Of a DNA stretch of 64,000 bases, positions 1 through 9,612 are shown piece after piece. The stretch comes from Cetobacterium sp050033475 (GTDB taxonomy: Bacteria > Fusobacteriota > Fusobacteriia > Fusobacteriales > Fusobacteriaceae). A program made the position numbers and the translations under genes. The stretch is taken from assembly GCF_050033475.1 (NCBI RefSeq), contig NZ_CP188319.1, positions 496,001-560,000 of the forward strand, read 5' to 3'. The notes beneath the pieces are model-generated. The model saw nothing but the letters and a program-made list of their open reading frames with translations, ran no database searches and was not told where the DNA came from. Positions within the stretch are counted from its first letter, which is position 1. The number at the start of each line of letters is the position of its first letter.

Positions 1-36
1 AACAAGTAATAATATAAGAGATAGTTTTTTTAGCAT
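1..36 (-). CDS. N-terminal fragment of an exported or lipoprotein-like gene (cut by window edge)
   Basis: Only the first 12 codons are in the window; they read MLKKLSLILLLV, a basic start followed by a hydrophobic run as in a signal peptide. A GAGGAG ribosome binding site lies about 10 bases upstream, inside the end of rpoZ, and the start codon sits 3 bases after the rpoZ stop. This suggests it is the next gene of the yicC-gmk-rpoZ operon. The function cannot be told from 12 residues. Confidence 0.6.
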   Translation of the reverse strand, partial: MLKKLSLILLLV

Positions 37-39
37 ATC

Positions 40-249
40 TTATTCGTTCTCCTCTTGGAACTTATAAGATAACTTATGCTCAACTATTTCTTTAAAAGTC
101 TTTTTTACGGAAGTGTCTTTTTTTCCGCATTTTACCATTAAAGGTGCTCCTTTTCCTATATCTCTTGATCTTTTCCCAGCAACTATTGTTAAAATATATT
201 TGTTTGGAATTACATCTAATAATTCATCATAAGTAATAACTTTTTTCAT
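40..249 (-). CDS. rpoZ: RNA polymerase omega subunit
   Basis: A 69-residue protein with the omega pattern: an N-terminal YDELLDVIPNKY-type segment, then a helix containing VAGKRSRDIGKGAP that in the family contacts the beta-prime C-terminus. Omega helps RNA polymerase assembly and stability. The ATG overlaps the gmk stop codon by one base (TAATG), so the two are translationally coupled. The gmk-rpoZ order is widespread in bacteria and supports the call, since omega is poorly conserved in sequence. Confidence 0.9.
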   Translation of the reverse strand: MKKVITYDELLDVIPNKYILTIVAGKRSRDIGKGAPLMVKCGKKDTSVKKTFKEIVEHKLSYKFQEENE

Positions 250-815
250 TATCTTTCCTCCTGATTTTTACTCTTAATAATATTTATAAGCTCTTCACAA
301 GACTTTTCCACAGTATAATTTATTATGGTAGTGTCATAATCCTTTTCAAACTCTAGTTCTTTTAAAGAATTAGCTAATCTCAATTGGATTGTCTCTTCGC
401 TATCTGTCTTTCTTCCTCTTAATCTTTTCTCTAAATCTTCCTTACTAGGTGTTTTAAAGAAAATTAAATTAGCTTCTGGATAAACGTCCTTTACTTGTAG
501 TCCACCTTGAACATCTATTTCTAAAATAACATTTTCTCCCTTTGCTAATCTGGCTTCTACTTCAGATTTCAATGTTCCATAATAATTCCCATGCACAGTA
601 GCATGTTCTAAGAATTCACCATTCTCTATTCTCTGTAAAAAATCCTCTTTACTTAGGAAATAGTAATCTCTTCCATGTTCCTCTCCTACTCTTGGAGCTC
701 TTGTTGTTGCAGAAGTTGCAAGATTAATTCCTAACATTTTTCTAACTAATCTGCAAATTGTTGACTTCCCTGCACCACTTGGTCCAGATACTATAAATAA
801 CTTTCCCTTAACCAT
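249..815 (-). CDS. gmk: guanylate kinase
   Basis: Converts GMP and ATP to GDP and ADP in the cytoplasm. The P-loop GPSGAGKS is at about residues 10-17, followed by the GMP-binding segment TTRAPRVGEEHGRDYYF and the lid arginines (RLRGRKTDS). I place the start at 815 rather than at an in-frame ATG 13 codons upstream, because AAGGAG lies 7 bases before this ATG and the protein then begins MVKGKLFIVSG as in other guanylate kinases (188 residues, usual about 190-210). It lies between yicC and rpoZ, as in many bacteria. Confidence 0.96.
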   Translation of the reverse strand: MVKGKLFIVSGPSGAGKSTICRLVRKMLGINLATSATTRAPRVGEEHGRDYYFLSKEDFLQRIENGEFLEHATVHGNYYGTLKSEVEARLAKGENVILEIDVQGGLQVKDVYPEANLIFFKTPSKEDLEKRLRGRKTDSEETIQLRLANSLKELEFEKDYDTTIINYTVEKSCEELINIIKSKNQEER

Positions 816-886
816 ATTATTCTCCTTTTTTATTCGCCCATCCATTAAAATCATAATTTTTAGGACAGTTCTAATTTTACCATTAG

Positions 887-1765
887 TTACTCAATATTCA
901 AAGCTTGTTCTCTTATTTTTTCAATTTCATTTTTGCAATCTACAACTAACTTTGATATTTCAAAAAGGTTAGATTTAACCCCTGTGGTGTTAAGCTCTCT
1001 AAATATCTCTTGAAGAATAAAATCTATTTTTTTCCCAATACTTTTATCTTCTTTTAAAATTTCTTTTTTTAGCTCATAAAGATGACTCTCTAATCTTGAG
1101 ATTTCCTCTGAAATATCTGATTTATCTGTAAATAAAAGAATCTCTTTTAAAATGTCTTCTTGAGAAAAAGTAACATCTCTACCTATTGTATCTAAACGAT
1201 TTATTAATTTTTCTCTATATATTTCAACAACTTGAGGTTGTAAAACTTTAATTTCTTCTACTTTTTTATGTATATATCCCACTCTATCTTGAAAATATTT
1301 TCTTAAACGATTTCCTTCTGACTCTTTCATTTCTAAAAAGCTTTTTAAAAGTTCATGCAATTTTTCAACTATAAATCCTGTATACTCTTCTTCATCTATT
1401 TCAATTTCATTTCTTTTTATCACATTTAAATTTTTTACCATTAAATCTAATTTACTTGAAAATTTTTCATTATATTCTATTTCCATTTTTTTTAAAATTT
1501 CCATATAAGAATCACTTAGATTTTTATTATACTCAAACATATCTTCTGTAACTCTTTTATCTTCAAAATCAATTTTTAATTCAATGGATCCTCTTGTAAC
1601 TTCTTCAGCTATTAAAGATCTTATTTTATTTTCAAGAAAATTTAGAGTATAAGGTAATTTCGTCTTTAAATTTAAATTTTTATGATTCACACTTTTTATC
1701 TCTAAATTAATTGCAAAATTTTCATTTTGAAATACTAATTTAGAGTAACCAGTCATACTTCTCAT
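887..1765 (-). CDS. yicC: YicC/YloC family endoribonuclease
   Basis: A 292-residue protein beginning RSMTGYSK, the hallmark start of the YicC family, and ending with the conserved C-terminal block (residues about 205-292) with LESHLYELKKEI and NTTGVKSNLFEIS. E. coli YicC and its relatives are reported to be endoribonucleases acting on RNA, possibly in small-RNA turnover; that function is inferred here by family. AAAGGTGAT precedes the ATG. The neighbours gmk and rpoZ match the yloC-gmk-rpoZ arrangement of Firmicutes. Confidence 0.9.
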   Translation of the reverse strand: MRSMTGYSKLVFQNENFAINLEIKSVNHKNLNLKTKLPYTLNFLENKIRSLIAEEVTRGSIELKIDFEDKRVTEDMFEYNKNLSDSYMEILKKMEIEYNEKFSSKLDLMVKNLNVIKRNEIEIDEEEYTGFIVEKLHELLKSFLEMKESEGNRLRKYFQDRVGYIHKKVEEIKVLQPQVVEIYREKLINRLDTIGRDVTFSQEDILKEILLFTDKSDISEEISRLESHLYELKKEILKEDKSIGKKIDFILQEIFRELNTTGVKSNLFEISKLVVDCKNEIEKIREQALNIE

Positions 1766-1794
1766 TTAGATCACCTTTCACATGGCTAAAATAC

Positions 1795-1824
1795 TAAAAT
1801 AGGCGACATATGTCGCCTATTTTA
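1795..1824 (-). terminator. rho-independent terminator after rpoC
   Basis: A perfect 30-base palindrome whose core is GGCGACATATGTCGCC sits directly after the rpoC stop. Reading on the minus strand, the hairpin runs into a U-rich stretch (TTTTAGTATTTTAG) before yicC. It should end most rpoBC transcripts, with yicC reached by read-through or by a promoter I could not see. Confidence 0.75.
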
Positions 1825-4800
1825 TTAATCTTCTATTTCAACAGGAACGATATCTTTATATGCATTATATCCTGTTCCAGCTGGAATTTTCTTACCAATT
1901 ATTACGTTCTCTTTTAATCCTTCTAAGTAGTCTACTTTTCCTTCTATCGCTGCATTTGATAGAACTTTTGTAGTTTCTTGGAACGACGCAGCAGAGATAA
2001 AGCTTCCTGTATTTACAGCGGCTTTCGTAATACCTTGAATGATAGGCTCATACTTAATTTCTGATTTTCCTACCTCTCTTAGCTTCATATTTTCAAGCTC
2101 TACTACTCTCTTTTCAACAACTTCATCTTCTAAGAATAATGAAGCTCCTGAATCAACAATTCTAACTTTCTTAAACATCTGTTTAACTATAATCTCAATA
2201 TGTTTATCATTTACTGTAACACCTTGATCTCTATATACTTGTTGAACAGACTCTAGTATAAACTGCTCTGCAGCTACTAACCCTTTAATATTTAGAACGT
2301 CGAATGGAGATATAGCTCCCTCAGTTATTTTATCTCCTGCTTTTACAAGCATTCCATCTGTAACAACTAAGTGCTCTCCAACTGGTGCTAGATATTCTCT
2401 GTAGATGTCTGGATTAGAAGTCGATCTGATTATGATTACTCTCATACCTTTCTTCTTCTTACCTGTTACTTCTACTTTACCATCTATTTCAGTTAGCATT
2501 GCTTTTCCTTTTGGATTTCTAGCTTCGAATAGCTCTTGAATTCTAGGAAGACCTCCTGTGATGTCTTTTGTTCCTTCTCCTTCTTTGATGATCTTAGCTA
2601 TAGTTTGACCAGTTTGAACTGATTCTCCCTCTCTTACCATTAAGTAAGCTCCAAATGGAATTGAGTAACTTCCTACTGATTCTCCCTCTTCGTTAAATAT
2701 AACTACTCTTGGGTTAGTATCTCCAGACTCAACTGGTTTAACTGCCATATACTCAGTTACATCATACTTCTCATCATAGTTTTCTTTAACGTAAAGTTCT
2801 CTATATTCAATTCTACCATCTTGGTCAGCAATAATAGGGATATGATATGGATCGAATGTTACTAATACATCTCCTATATTAGCCATTTGTCCTTCTTCTA
2901 CCTTCAATATAGAACCTGAAGCAATTTCGTAGTCATAGTTTCCTATAATTATTTTAGCAGACTGAGTAACTACTATTTTCTCTTTTGTATCTGGGTTCTC
3001 TAAAGTTTTCATATCTCTAAATACTATTTTACCATGGTTTTCTGCTCTGATACTTGTTGCAGAAGCTGTTGCTGTTGCAACTCCTCCTGTATGGAACGTT
3101 CTCATTGTAAGCTGTGTTCCTGGTTCTCCGATTGATTGAGCTGCAATAACTCCTACAGCCTCTCCAAGAAGAATTTCTCTGTGGTTAGATAAGTCCATTC
3201 CATAACATTTTTGACATACACCTTTTTCAAGATTACATGTTAATGGAGTTCTTATTTTAACTTTTCTGATTCCTAATTTCTCTATTCTCTTAATAGCATC
3301 CTTATTAATCATTTCATTTCTCTTAGCGATTACTTCTCCCTCATGGATTACATCTTCTGCAAGAACTCTTCCCTTTAATCTTTCTGATAATGTCTCGATT
3401 ACGTTACCATCTGATACAAGTTCTGATATCTCAATTCCTTCTGTAGTTCCACAATCATGAGAGTTAACAATAACTTCATGAGAAATATCAACTAGTCTTC
3501 TTGTTAAATATCCCGAATCGGCAGTTCTTAGAGCCGTATCCGCTAGTCCTTTTCTTGCTCCGTGTGAAGACATAAAGAACTCTAAAACTGTTAGTCCTTC
3601 TCTAAAGTTAGCTTTAATTGGAACCTCGATGATTCTTCCCTGCGTATCGGCCATGTTTCCTCTCATTGCCGCTAACTGTCTCATCTGTGCGATAGATCCT
3701 CTGGCTCCAGAGTTCGCCATCATGTAAACTGGGTTGAATTGATCTAGTCCATTCATCATTGCATCTGTTACTTTTGCAGTAGCATCTGACCATATAGAGA
3801 TTGTTTTTCTATATCTTTCTTCGTTAATTATTTTTCCAGCTTTATAATCATTATCTATTTGAGCAACATCTTGGTCTGCCTTAGCTAATATTTCCTTTTT
3901 AGTTTCAGGAATTTCTAAGTCTTCAATACCTACTGATACTCCTGCAAATGTTGCATAATGATATCCAAAGTTTTTAATATCGTTTATTAACTCAGCTGTT
4001 CTTGCAAATCCGTGAGTTTCATATAATTTTCCAATTAAGTTCTTTAATTGTTTTTTACCAAATGTAACGTGATAGTTCTTATCTTCTTCTGGTAAAATAT
4101 TATTAAACATTATTCTTCCTGGAGTTGTCTCTACAATTTCATCATTGATTCTTACTTTAACTATTGCGTGAGTATCAAGAATTCCATTGTCATAAGCAGT
4201 TAAAACTTGCTCTTTATTAGAGAACATTTTTCCTTCTCCCTTAGCTCCTGGTCTGTCCTTTGTCATATAGAAACATCCCATAACCATATCCTGAGAAGGT
4301 ACCGCAATTGGCTCTCCATTTGCTGGTGAAATTATATTATTTGGAGCTAACATTAATAATTTAGCTTCCATTATAGCCTCTGGTGATAACATTAAGTGAA
4401 CTGCCATTTGGTCTCCATCGAAGTCAGCATTGAATGCAGAACATACTAATGGATGTAATCTAATAGCTTTTCCTTCTATTAATACAGGTTCAAAGGCTTG
4501 AATTGATAGTCTATGTAGAGTCGGAGCTCTGTTTAATAGTACTGGGTGATCTTGGATAACATCCTCAATTACATCCCATACTTTATCGTCTGCTTCTTCT
4601 ACTAATTTCTTAGCAGTTTTTATATTACTTGCTAATTCTCTTTTTACTAATTCTCTCATTATAAATGGCTTATATAGTTCTAGAGCCATTTTTTTAGGAA
4701 TTCCACATTGATGCATTTTTAGAGATGGTCCTACAACGATTACCGATCTTGCTGAATAGTCAACCCTTTTTCCTAGTAAGTTTTGTCTAAATCTTCCTTG

Positions 4801-5769
4801 TTTACCTTTTAACATATCAGATAAAGATTTTAACTCTCTATTGTTTTGAGCAACTACTGGCTTTCCTCTTCTACCGTTATCTATAAGGGCATCTACTGCT
4901 TCTTGTAGCATTCTCTTTTCATTTTTAACTACGATTTCTGGAGCTTTTATTTCTAATAGCTTCTTTAATCTGTTATTTCTATTGATTACTCTTCTATATA
5001 AATCATTTAAGTCAGAAGTTGCGAATCTTCCTCCATCTAATTGTACCATTGGTCTTAAATCAGCTGGTATTACTGGAACATTCTTAAGTATCATCCACTC
5101 AGGTAAGTTGTTTGAAGCTATAAAATCTCTTACAATTTTTAATCTTTTTACAACTTTTTTTCTCTTTTGTGATGAGTTAACTTCTTCTAATTCTTTTTCT
5201 AATTCTGCTCTTAAAGTTTCTAAGTCAATTTTTTCTAATAACTTTAATATAGCTTCTGCTCCCATTAAAGCTTCAAATTGCTTACCATACATTTGTTTAA
5301 ATAACTTGTACTCTTTCTCAGTTAAGATTTTTCCAACTTTTAAAGTAGGCTCTTCACTTTCTGTTACAACATATCTAGCAAAATATAGAATTGACTCTAA
5401 TTCTTTTGGTGATAATCCTAGAATTAAAGACATTTTATTTGGTGTTCCTTTAGAATACCAAATATGAGAAACTGGTGCAGCTAGAGAAATGTGTCCCATT
5501 CTCTCTCTTCTTACCTTTGATCTAGTTACTTCTACTCCACACTTTTCACAAACTAGACCTTTATATCTCATTCTTTTATATTTTCCACAAGCACATTCCC
5601 AATCTTTAGTTGGTCCGAATATTTTTTCGCAAAATAAACCGTCCATCTCTGGGTTTAGTGTTCTATAGTTAATAGTTTCCGGTTTTGTAACCTCACCATA
5701 AGACCATTCCTGGATTTTTTCAGGAGAAGCTAGTCTAATTCTAATCTTCTCAAAGTTTTTTATTCCCAT
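1825..5769 (-). CDS. rpoC: DNA-directed RNA polymerase subunit beta-prime
   Basis: A full-length 1314-residue beta-prime. Visible landmarks are the N-terminal zinc site (CACGKYKRMRYKGLVCEKCG, about residues 59-79), the catalytic NADFDGD loop near residue 447 whose three aspartates hold the active-site magnesium, the MANSGARGS bridge-helix/trigger-loop region and the second cysteine cluster (CNLEKGVCQKCYG) near residue 850. It follows rpoB by 131 bases that contain two hairpins. AAGGAGG lies 13 bases before the ATG, a slightly long spacing. Confidence 0.99.
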   Translation of the reverse strand: MGIKNFEKIRIRLASPEKIQEWSYGEVTKPETINYRTLNPEMDGLFCEKIFGPTKDWECACGKYKRMRYKGLVCEKCGVEVTRSKVRRERMGHISLAAPVSHIWYSKGTPNKMSLILGLSPKELESILYFARYVVTESEEPTLKVGKILTEKEYKLFKQMYGKQFEALMGAEAILKLLEKIDLETLRAELEKELEEVNSSQKRKKVVKRLKIVRDFIASNNLPEWMILKNVPVIPADLRPMVQLDGGRFATSDLNDLYRRVINRNNRLKKLLEIKAPEIVVKNEKRMLQEAVDALIDNGRRGKPVVAQNNRELKSLSDMLKGKQGRFRQNLLGKRVDYSARSVIVVGPSLKMHQCGIPKKMALELYKPFIMRELVKRELASNIKTAKKLVEEADDKVWDVIEDVIQDHPVLLNRAPTLHRLSIQAFEPVLIEGKAIRLHPLVCSAFNADFDGDQMAVHLMLSPEAIMEAKLLMLAPNNIISPANGEPIAVPSQDMVMGCFYMTKDRPGAKGEGKMFSNKEQVLTAYDNGILDTHAIVKVRINDEIVETTPGRIMFNNILPEEDKNYHVTFGKKQLKNLIGKLYETHGFARTAELINDIKNFGYHYATFAGVSVGIEDLEIPETKKEILAKADQDVAQIDNDYKAGKIINEERYRKTISIWSDATAKVTDAMMNGLDQFNPVYMMANSGARGSIAQMRQLAAMRGNMADTQGRIIEVPIKANFREGLTVLEFFMSSHGARKGLADTALRTADSGYLTRRLVDISHEVIVNSHDCGTTEGIEISELVSDGNVIETLSERLKGRVLAEDVIHEGEVIAKRNEMINKDAIKRIEKLGIRKVKIRTPLTCNLEKGVCQKCYGMDLSNHREILLGEAVGVIAAQSIGEPGTQLTMRTFHTGGVATATASATSIRAENHGKIVFRDMKTLENPDTKEKIVVTQSAKIIIGNYDYEIASGSILKVEEGQMANIGDVLVTFDPYHIPIIADQDGRIEYRELYVKENYDEKYDVTEYMAVKPVESGDTNPRVVIFNEEGESVGSYSIPFGAYLMVREGESVQTGQTIAKIIKEGEGTKDITGGLPRIQELFEARNPKGKAMLTEIDGKVEVTGKKKKGMRVIIIRSTSNPDIYREYLAPVGEHLVVTDGMLVKAGDKITEGAISPFDVLNIKGLVAAEQFILESVQQVYRDQGVTVNDKHIEIIVKQMFKKVRIVDSGASLFLEDEVVEKRVVELENMKLREVGKSEIKYEPIIQGITKAAVNTGSFISAASFQETTKVLSNAAIEGKVDYLEGLKENVIIGKKIPAGTGYNAYKDIVPVEIED

Positions 5770-5827
5770 ATTAAATACAAAGCCTCCTTAATTGAGATAA
5801 AGCTTTCAACTATCTACAAAAATTATT

Positions 5828-5874
5828 TCTCTAAAAGTAGAGAATGGTGGATGCACACTTCCATGAGCACCCAC
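5828..5874 (-). promoter_or_regulatory. two hairpins in the rpoB-rpoC gap
   Basis: Reading on the minus strand, an 8-pair stem with one G-U pair (bases 5874-5867 with 5854-5847) is followed by a 6-pair A/U-rich stem (5843-5838 with 5833-5828) and then AATAATTTTTG. The second could be a weak attenuator or a processing site setting the rpoB:rpoC ratio. The structure is read by eye and no function is demonstrated. Confidence 0.4.
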
Positions 5875-5900
5875 TCCCTCTTAAATTTTATTTAGTTTTA

Positions 5901-8900
5901 TTATTCTTCTTCTTTCATATCTGCTAAAGAGAATTCAGTTATTGTTTCCTCTTTATTTAACTCATCATCTACGTTGATAAGTTCATTATTTGTATCAAAT
6001 AATTCAACATCTAAAGCAAGAGCTTGGAACTCTTTTAATAGAACTTTGAATGATTCTGGTAAGTCTGCTTCTGGCATTTCCTCACCTTTAACAATAGCTT
6101 CATAAGTCTTAGTTCTTCCTGTTACGTCGTCTGACTTAACTGTTAACATCTCTTGTAAGATATTTGATGCTCCATATGCTTCTAGAGCCCAAACCTCCAT
6201 CTCTCCAAGTCTTTGTCCTCCGAACTGAGCCTTACCTCCTAGTGGTTGTTGAGTAACTAATGAATATGGTCCGATCGCTCTTGCGTGCATCTTATCCTCA
6301 ACTAGGTGGTGAAGTTTTAACATATACATTCTTCCAACTGTTACTGGATTATCAAATTTTTCTCCAGTTCTTCCATCAAATAAAGTAACTTTACCTTTTC
6401 TTGGATATCCAGCTGTTTCTAAGTAATCCTTAACTTGGTCTTCACTTGCTCCATCAAATACTGGTGTAGCTATGTAAGTTCCATTGTTAATTTTACCCAT
6501 TGCCATACCTAAGTGAACCTCTAGAACCTGTCCGATGTTCATACGCGAAGGTACCCCTAGTGGGTTAAGAACAACGTCTAAGTGTGTTCCATCAGCTAAG
6601 AATGGCATATCTTCTGCAGGTAATACTCTAGACACAACCCCTTTGTTACCGTGTCTTCCTGACATTTTATCTCCAACTGTAATCTTTCTTTTTTCTGCTA
6701 CGAATACTCTGATTACTTTGTTAACTCCAGCTTTAAGCTCATCTCCGTTTTCTCTAGATAACTCAAGAACTTCTACTACAGTTCCCTTTGATCCATGAGG
6801 CATTTTTAATGAAGTATCTCTTACATCTCTTGCCTTTTCTCCGAAGATTGCTCTTAATAATTTTTCCTCAGCAGGTGGCTCTGTTTCTCCCTTAGGAGCA
6901 GTTTTTCCTACTAATATATCTCCTGGTCCTACTTCAGATCCAACTCTAATTACTCCTCTTGAATCTAAGTTCTTTAATGCTTCCTCAGATACATTTGGAA
7001 TTTCTCTTGTTATCTCTTCATCACCAAGTTTTGTATTTCTTGCTTCTATTTCATATTCTTCAATATGGATAGATGTAAATACATCTTCTTTTCTTAATCT
7101 ATCAGAAATTAGGATCGCATCCTCGTAGTTATATCCTTCCCAAGGCATGAATGCCATAAGAATATTTCTACCAAGTGCTAAATCTCCACCTTTAGTTGCT
7201 GGTCCGTCGGCGATAACTTGTCCTGAAACAACTTTTTCTCCAAGGTCAACTAATGGTTTTTGATGTAAGCACATTGCTTGGTTTGATCTTTCAAAGTTTA
7301 ATAATCTGTATTTATGTTGCTTTCCTTCTAGATCTTCTATTGTAATATATTTTGCATCTACAGCTGTAACTACTCCATCAGTTTTAGTTACTACTACTGC
7401 TCCTGAGTCAACTGCAACTTTTCTCTCTAAACCAGTTCCAATAAATGGAGCTTCTGTTCTAAGTAATGGTACAGCCTGTCTTTGCATGTTTGATCCCATC
7501 AGTGCTCTGTTGGCGTCGTCATGCTCAAGGAATGGTATTAATCCAGCTGATACTGATACCACTTGTTTAGGAGAAACGTCTAAGTAATCAACTTTTTCTC
7601 CAGGAATATTTACAATTTCATGTCCGTATCTACATACAACATCTCCAAGAAGTTCTCCATTATCTCCAATCTTTGTATCCGCTTGGGCAATGAATAGTCC
7701 TTCTTCTTCATCTGCTGCTAAGTAATGAACTTGATCTAATTTAGCAATTCCATTTTCAACTTTTACATATGGAGTTTCTATAAATCCATATTTATTAACT
7801 TTAGCATAAATTGCTAAAGATCCAATAAGACCGATATTTGGTCCCTCTGGTGTTTCTATTGGACAAATTCTTCCATAGTGAGAATCGTGAACGTCTCTTA
7901 CCTCGAATCCTGCTCTTTCTCTAGATAATCCTCCAGGTCCTAATGCAGATATTCTTCTCTTGTGAGTTAACTCAGCAAGTGGGTTTGATTGGTCCATGAA
8001 TTGTGATAATTGTCCTGATCCAAAGAAGTCTAATATTAAAGCATTTAAAGGTCTAGTGTTTAATAATGATTGAGGTGTTAATGTTTCTGCATCTTGTACA
8101 GTCATTTTTTCCTTAACCATTTTACCCATCTTAGAAAGTCCTGCTTTAATTTGCATTAGAAGAAGTTCTCCAACTCCTCTTACCCTTCTGTTAGATAAGT
8201 TGTCTATATCATCTGTATGTCCAACTCCACCATTTAAAGTAATAACATATTTAATAGTTGCTAATACATCTTCTTTAGTTAATAGAATCTCATCATCAGC
8301 TATGTTAAGCTTTAATCTTTTATTCATCTTGTATCTTCCAACTGGCTCAAGATCATATCTTTGAGGGTTGAAGAACATTTGTTTAATTAAAGATCTTGCT
8401 GAATCTATAGTTACTAAATCTCCAGGTCTTAATTTCTTAAATACCTCAGTAACTGCATCTTCTTTACTTTCAGAAGCATCATTTAATACAGTATTTGCTA
8501 ATAATTTATCCTCTGGTTTTACTTCCCAGTAAGTAATAGAAGATACCTTGTAATCAATTAATTTTAAGATGAAAGCTTCATCGATTAATTGAGAAACTTC
8601 TCCTAAAACTTCTCCAGTTTCTTCATCATATATATCTTCTTTTACAAAGCTTCCTTCGAATTTTGTTCTAAGTACGCTTAATAACTCTTCTTTGTTCTTA
8701 TATCTGTCGTAGTATTTAGTTAAATCAAGCTCTTTAGTCTCTAAGAACTCATCCATAATTTCTTCATTAGTTTCGAAGAAATCAACAGCTTTCAGGAATA
8801 CTGTTGCTAATACTTTTTTCTTTCTGTCAATTTTAACGCTTAAGAAATCATTTTTGTCAGTTTCAAACTCAAGCCAAGTTCCTTTGTAAGGAATAATTTT

Positions 8901-9404
8901 TCCTGAGAATAGATCTTTTCCTGTTTGGATGTTAACTTCTTTATTAAAAGAAACTCCTGGTGATCTATGTAACTGTGATACAACAACTCTTTCAGCACCG
9001 TTTATAATGAAAGTTCCTCTTTCTGTCATCATTGGAACTTCTCCAAAGTAAACTAATGATTCCTGTATTTCATTTCCACTCTTTTTATTGATAAGTCTTA
9101 ATCTTACCTTTAAAGAAGCCGAATAAGTTTTACCTCTTTTTTTACACTCAAGCTCATCATTAAGTGGAGCCTCAGCTTCATGTAGCTCATAAGAAACATA
9201 CTCTAATTTTATATCTCCATTTGAAGATTCAATAGGGAATATTTCTCTAAAAGCTGATTCTAGCCCCTTATCTTTTCTGTTTAGTGGAGCTTCCTTAGCC
9301 TGTAGAAAATCTTCATAGGAATCAAGCTGGAACTCTAGGAAATGAGGCATTGTACCTCTTTCTTCGATTCTTCCGAAATTCAATCTTTCAACGAGTTTCC
9401 CCAT
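5901..9404 (-). CDS. rpoB: DNA-directed RNA polymerase subunit beta
   Basis: Full-length beta subunit of 1167 residues. The rifampicin-binding region is clear (FMDQSNPLAELTHKRRISALGPGG) and keeps the aspartate, histidine and serine that correspond to E. coli D516, H526 and S531. The late catalytic segment (KMSGRHGNKGVVS) and the C-terminal GGQRLGEMEVWALEAYGA block are intact. I start at the ATG at 9404, since AAGGGG lies about 10 bases upstream; a TTG one codon earlier is the alternative. An attenuator and a long hairpin separate it from rplL. Confidence 0.99.
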   Translation of the reverse strand: MGKLVERLNFGRIEERGTMPHFLEFQLDSYEDFLQAKEAPLNRKDKGLESAFREIFPIESSNGDIKLEYVSYELHEAEAPLNDELECKKRGKTYSASLKVRLRLINKKSGNEIQESLVYFGEVPMMTERGTFIINGAERVVVSQLHRSPGVSFNKEVNIQTGKDLFSGKIIPYKGTWLEFETDKNDFLSVKIDRKKKVLATVFLKAVDFFETNEEIMDEFLETKELDLTKYYDRYKNKEELLSVLRTKFEGSFVKEDIYDEETGEVLGEVSQLIDEAFILKLIDYKVSSITYWEVKPEDKLLANTVLNDASESKEDAVTEVFKKLRPGDLVTIDSARSLIKQMFFNPQRYDLEPVGRYKMNKRLKLNIADDEILLTKEDVLATIKYVITLNGGVGHTDDIDNLSNRRVRGVGELLLMQIKAGLSKMGKMVKEKMTVQDAETLTPQSLLNTRPLNALILDFFGSGQLSQFMDQSNPLAELTHKRRISALGPGGLSRERAGFEVRDVHDSHYGRICPIETPEGPNIGLIGSLAIYAKVNKYGFIETPYVKVENGIAKLDQVHYLAADEEEGLFIAQADTKIGDNGELLGDVVCRYGHEIVNIPGEKVDYLDVSPKQVVSVSAGLIPFLEHDDANRALMGSNMQRQAVPLLRTEAPFIGTGLERKVAVDSGAVVVTKTDGVVTAVDAKYITIEDLEGKQHKYRLLNFERSNQAMCLHQKPLVDLGEKVVSGQVIADGPATKGGDLALGRNILMAFMPWEGYNYEDAILISDRLRKEDVFTSIHIEEYEIEARNTKLGDEEITREIPNVSEEALKNLDSRGVIRVGSEVGPGDILVGKTAPKGETEPPAEEKLLRAIFGEKARDVRDTSLKMPHGSKGTVVEVLELSRENGDELKAGVNKVIRVFVAEKRKITVGDKMSGRHGNKGVVSRVLPAEDMPFLADGTHLDVVLNPLGVPSRMNIGQVLEVHLGMAMGKINNGTYIATPVFDGASEDQVKDYLETAGYPRKGKVTLFDGRTGEKFDNPVTVGRMYMLKLHHLVEDKMHARAIGPYSLVTQQPLGGKAQFGGQRLGEMEVWALEAYGASNILQEMLTVKSDDVTGRTKTYEAIVKGEEMPEADLPESFKVLLKEFQALALDVELFDTNNELINVDDELNKEETITEFSLADMKEEE

Positions 9405-9446
9405 CAATTCACACCCCTTATAATTCTTTAATGGTCAATACCTAAC

Positions 9447-9481
9447 CTTTTGAAAATAAAAGGCAAAATTATTTTCAAAAG
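9447..9481 (-). promoter_or_regulatory. 13-pair hairpin in the rpoB leader
   Basis: CTTTTGAAAATAA at 9447-9459 is perfectly complementary to TTATTTTCAAAAG at 9469-9481, with a 9-base loop. It lies between the rplL-rpoB attenuator and the rpoB ribosome binding site. In E. coli the same gap carries an RNase III site; the position suggests a comparable processing or stabilising role, which is inference. Confidence 0.5.
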
Positions 9482-9535
9482 ACTAAGTATTAACTAATTT
9501 AACTTGAATTTTTAAAATTTATTTTTATAATGAGT

Positions 9536-9562
9536 AAAAAGGCACTCTAGTTTCAGAGTGCC
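9536..9562 (-). terminator. rplL-rpoB attenuator
   Basis: GGCACTCT and AGAGTGCC form an 8-pair stem with a 6-base loop and, on the minus strand, run into TTTTT. Genes for RNA polymerase lie downstream, so this must be a partial terminator, as known between rplL and rpoB in other bacteria, lowering rpoBC relative to L7/L12. Confidence 0.75.
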
Positions 9563-9612
9563 TATTTTTTTGATTTTAGTAAAATCAAAGTTAGTTGTAA
9601 TAACCAATGTTA

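Noticed and set aside
4982..5467. 161-codon plus-strand open frame inside rpoC
   Set aside because: Antisense to a highly conserved gene, with no start signals and composition that mirrors rpoC.
7980..8060. Possible natural rifampicin-resistance change in rpoB
   Set aside because: The key aspartate, histidine and serine are all unchanged, and the alanine in NPLAE is common in sensitive bacteria.
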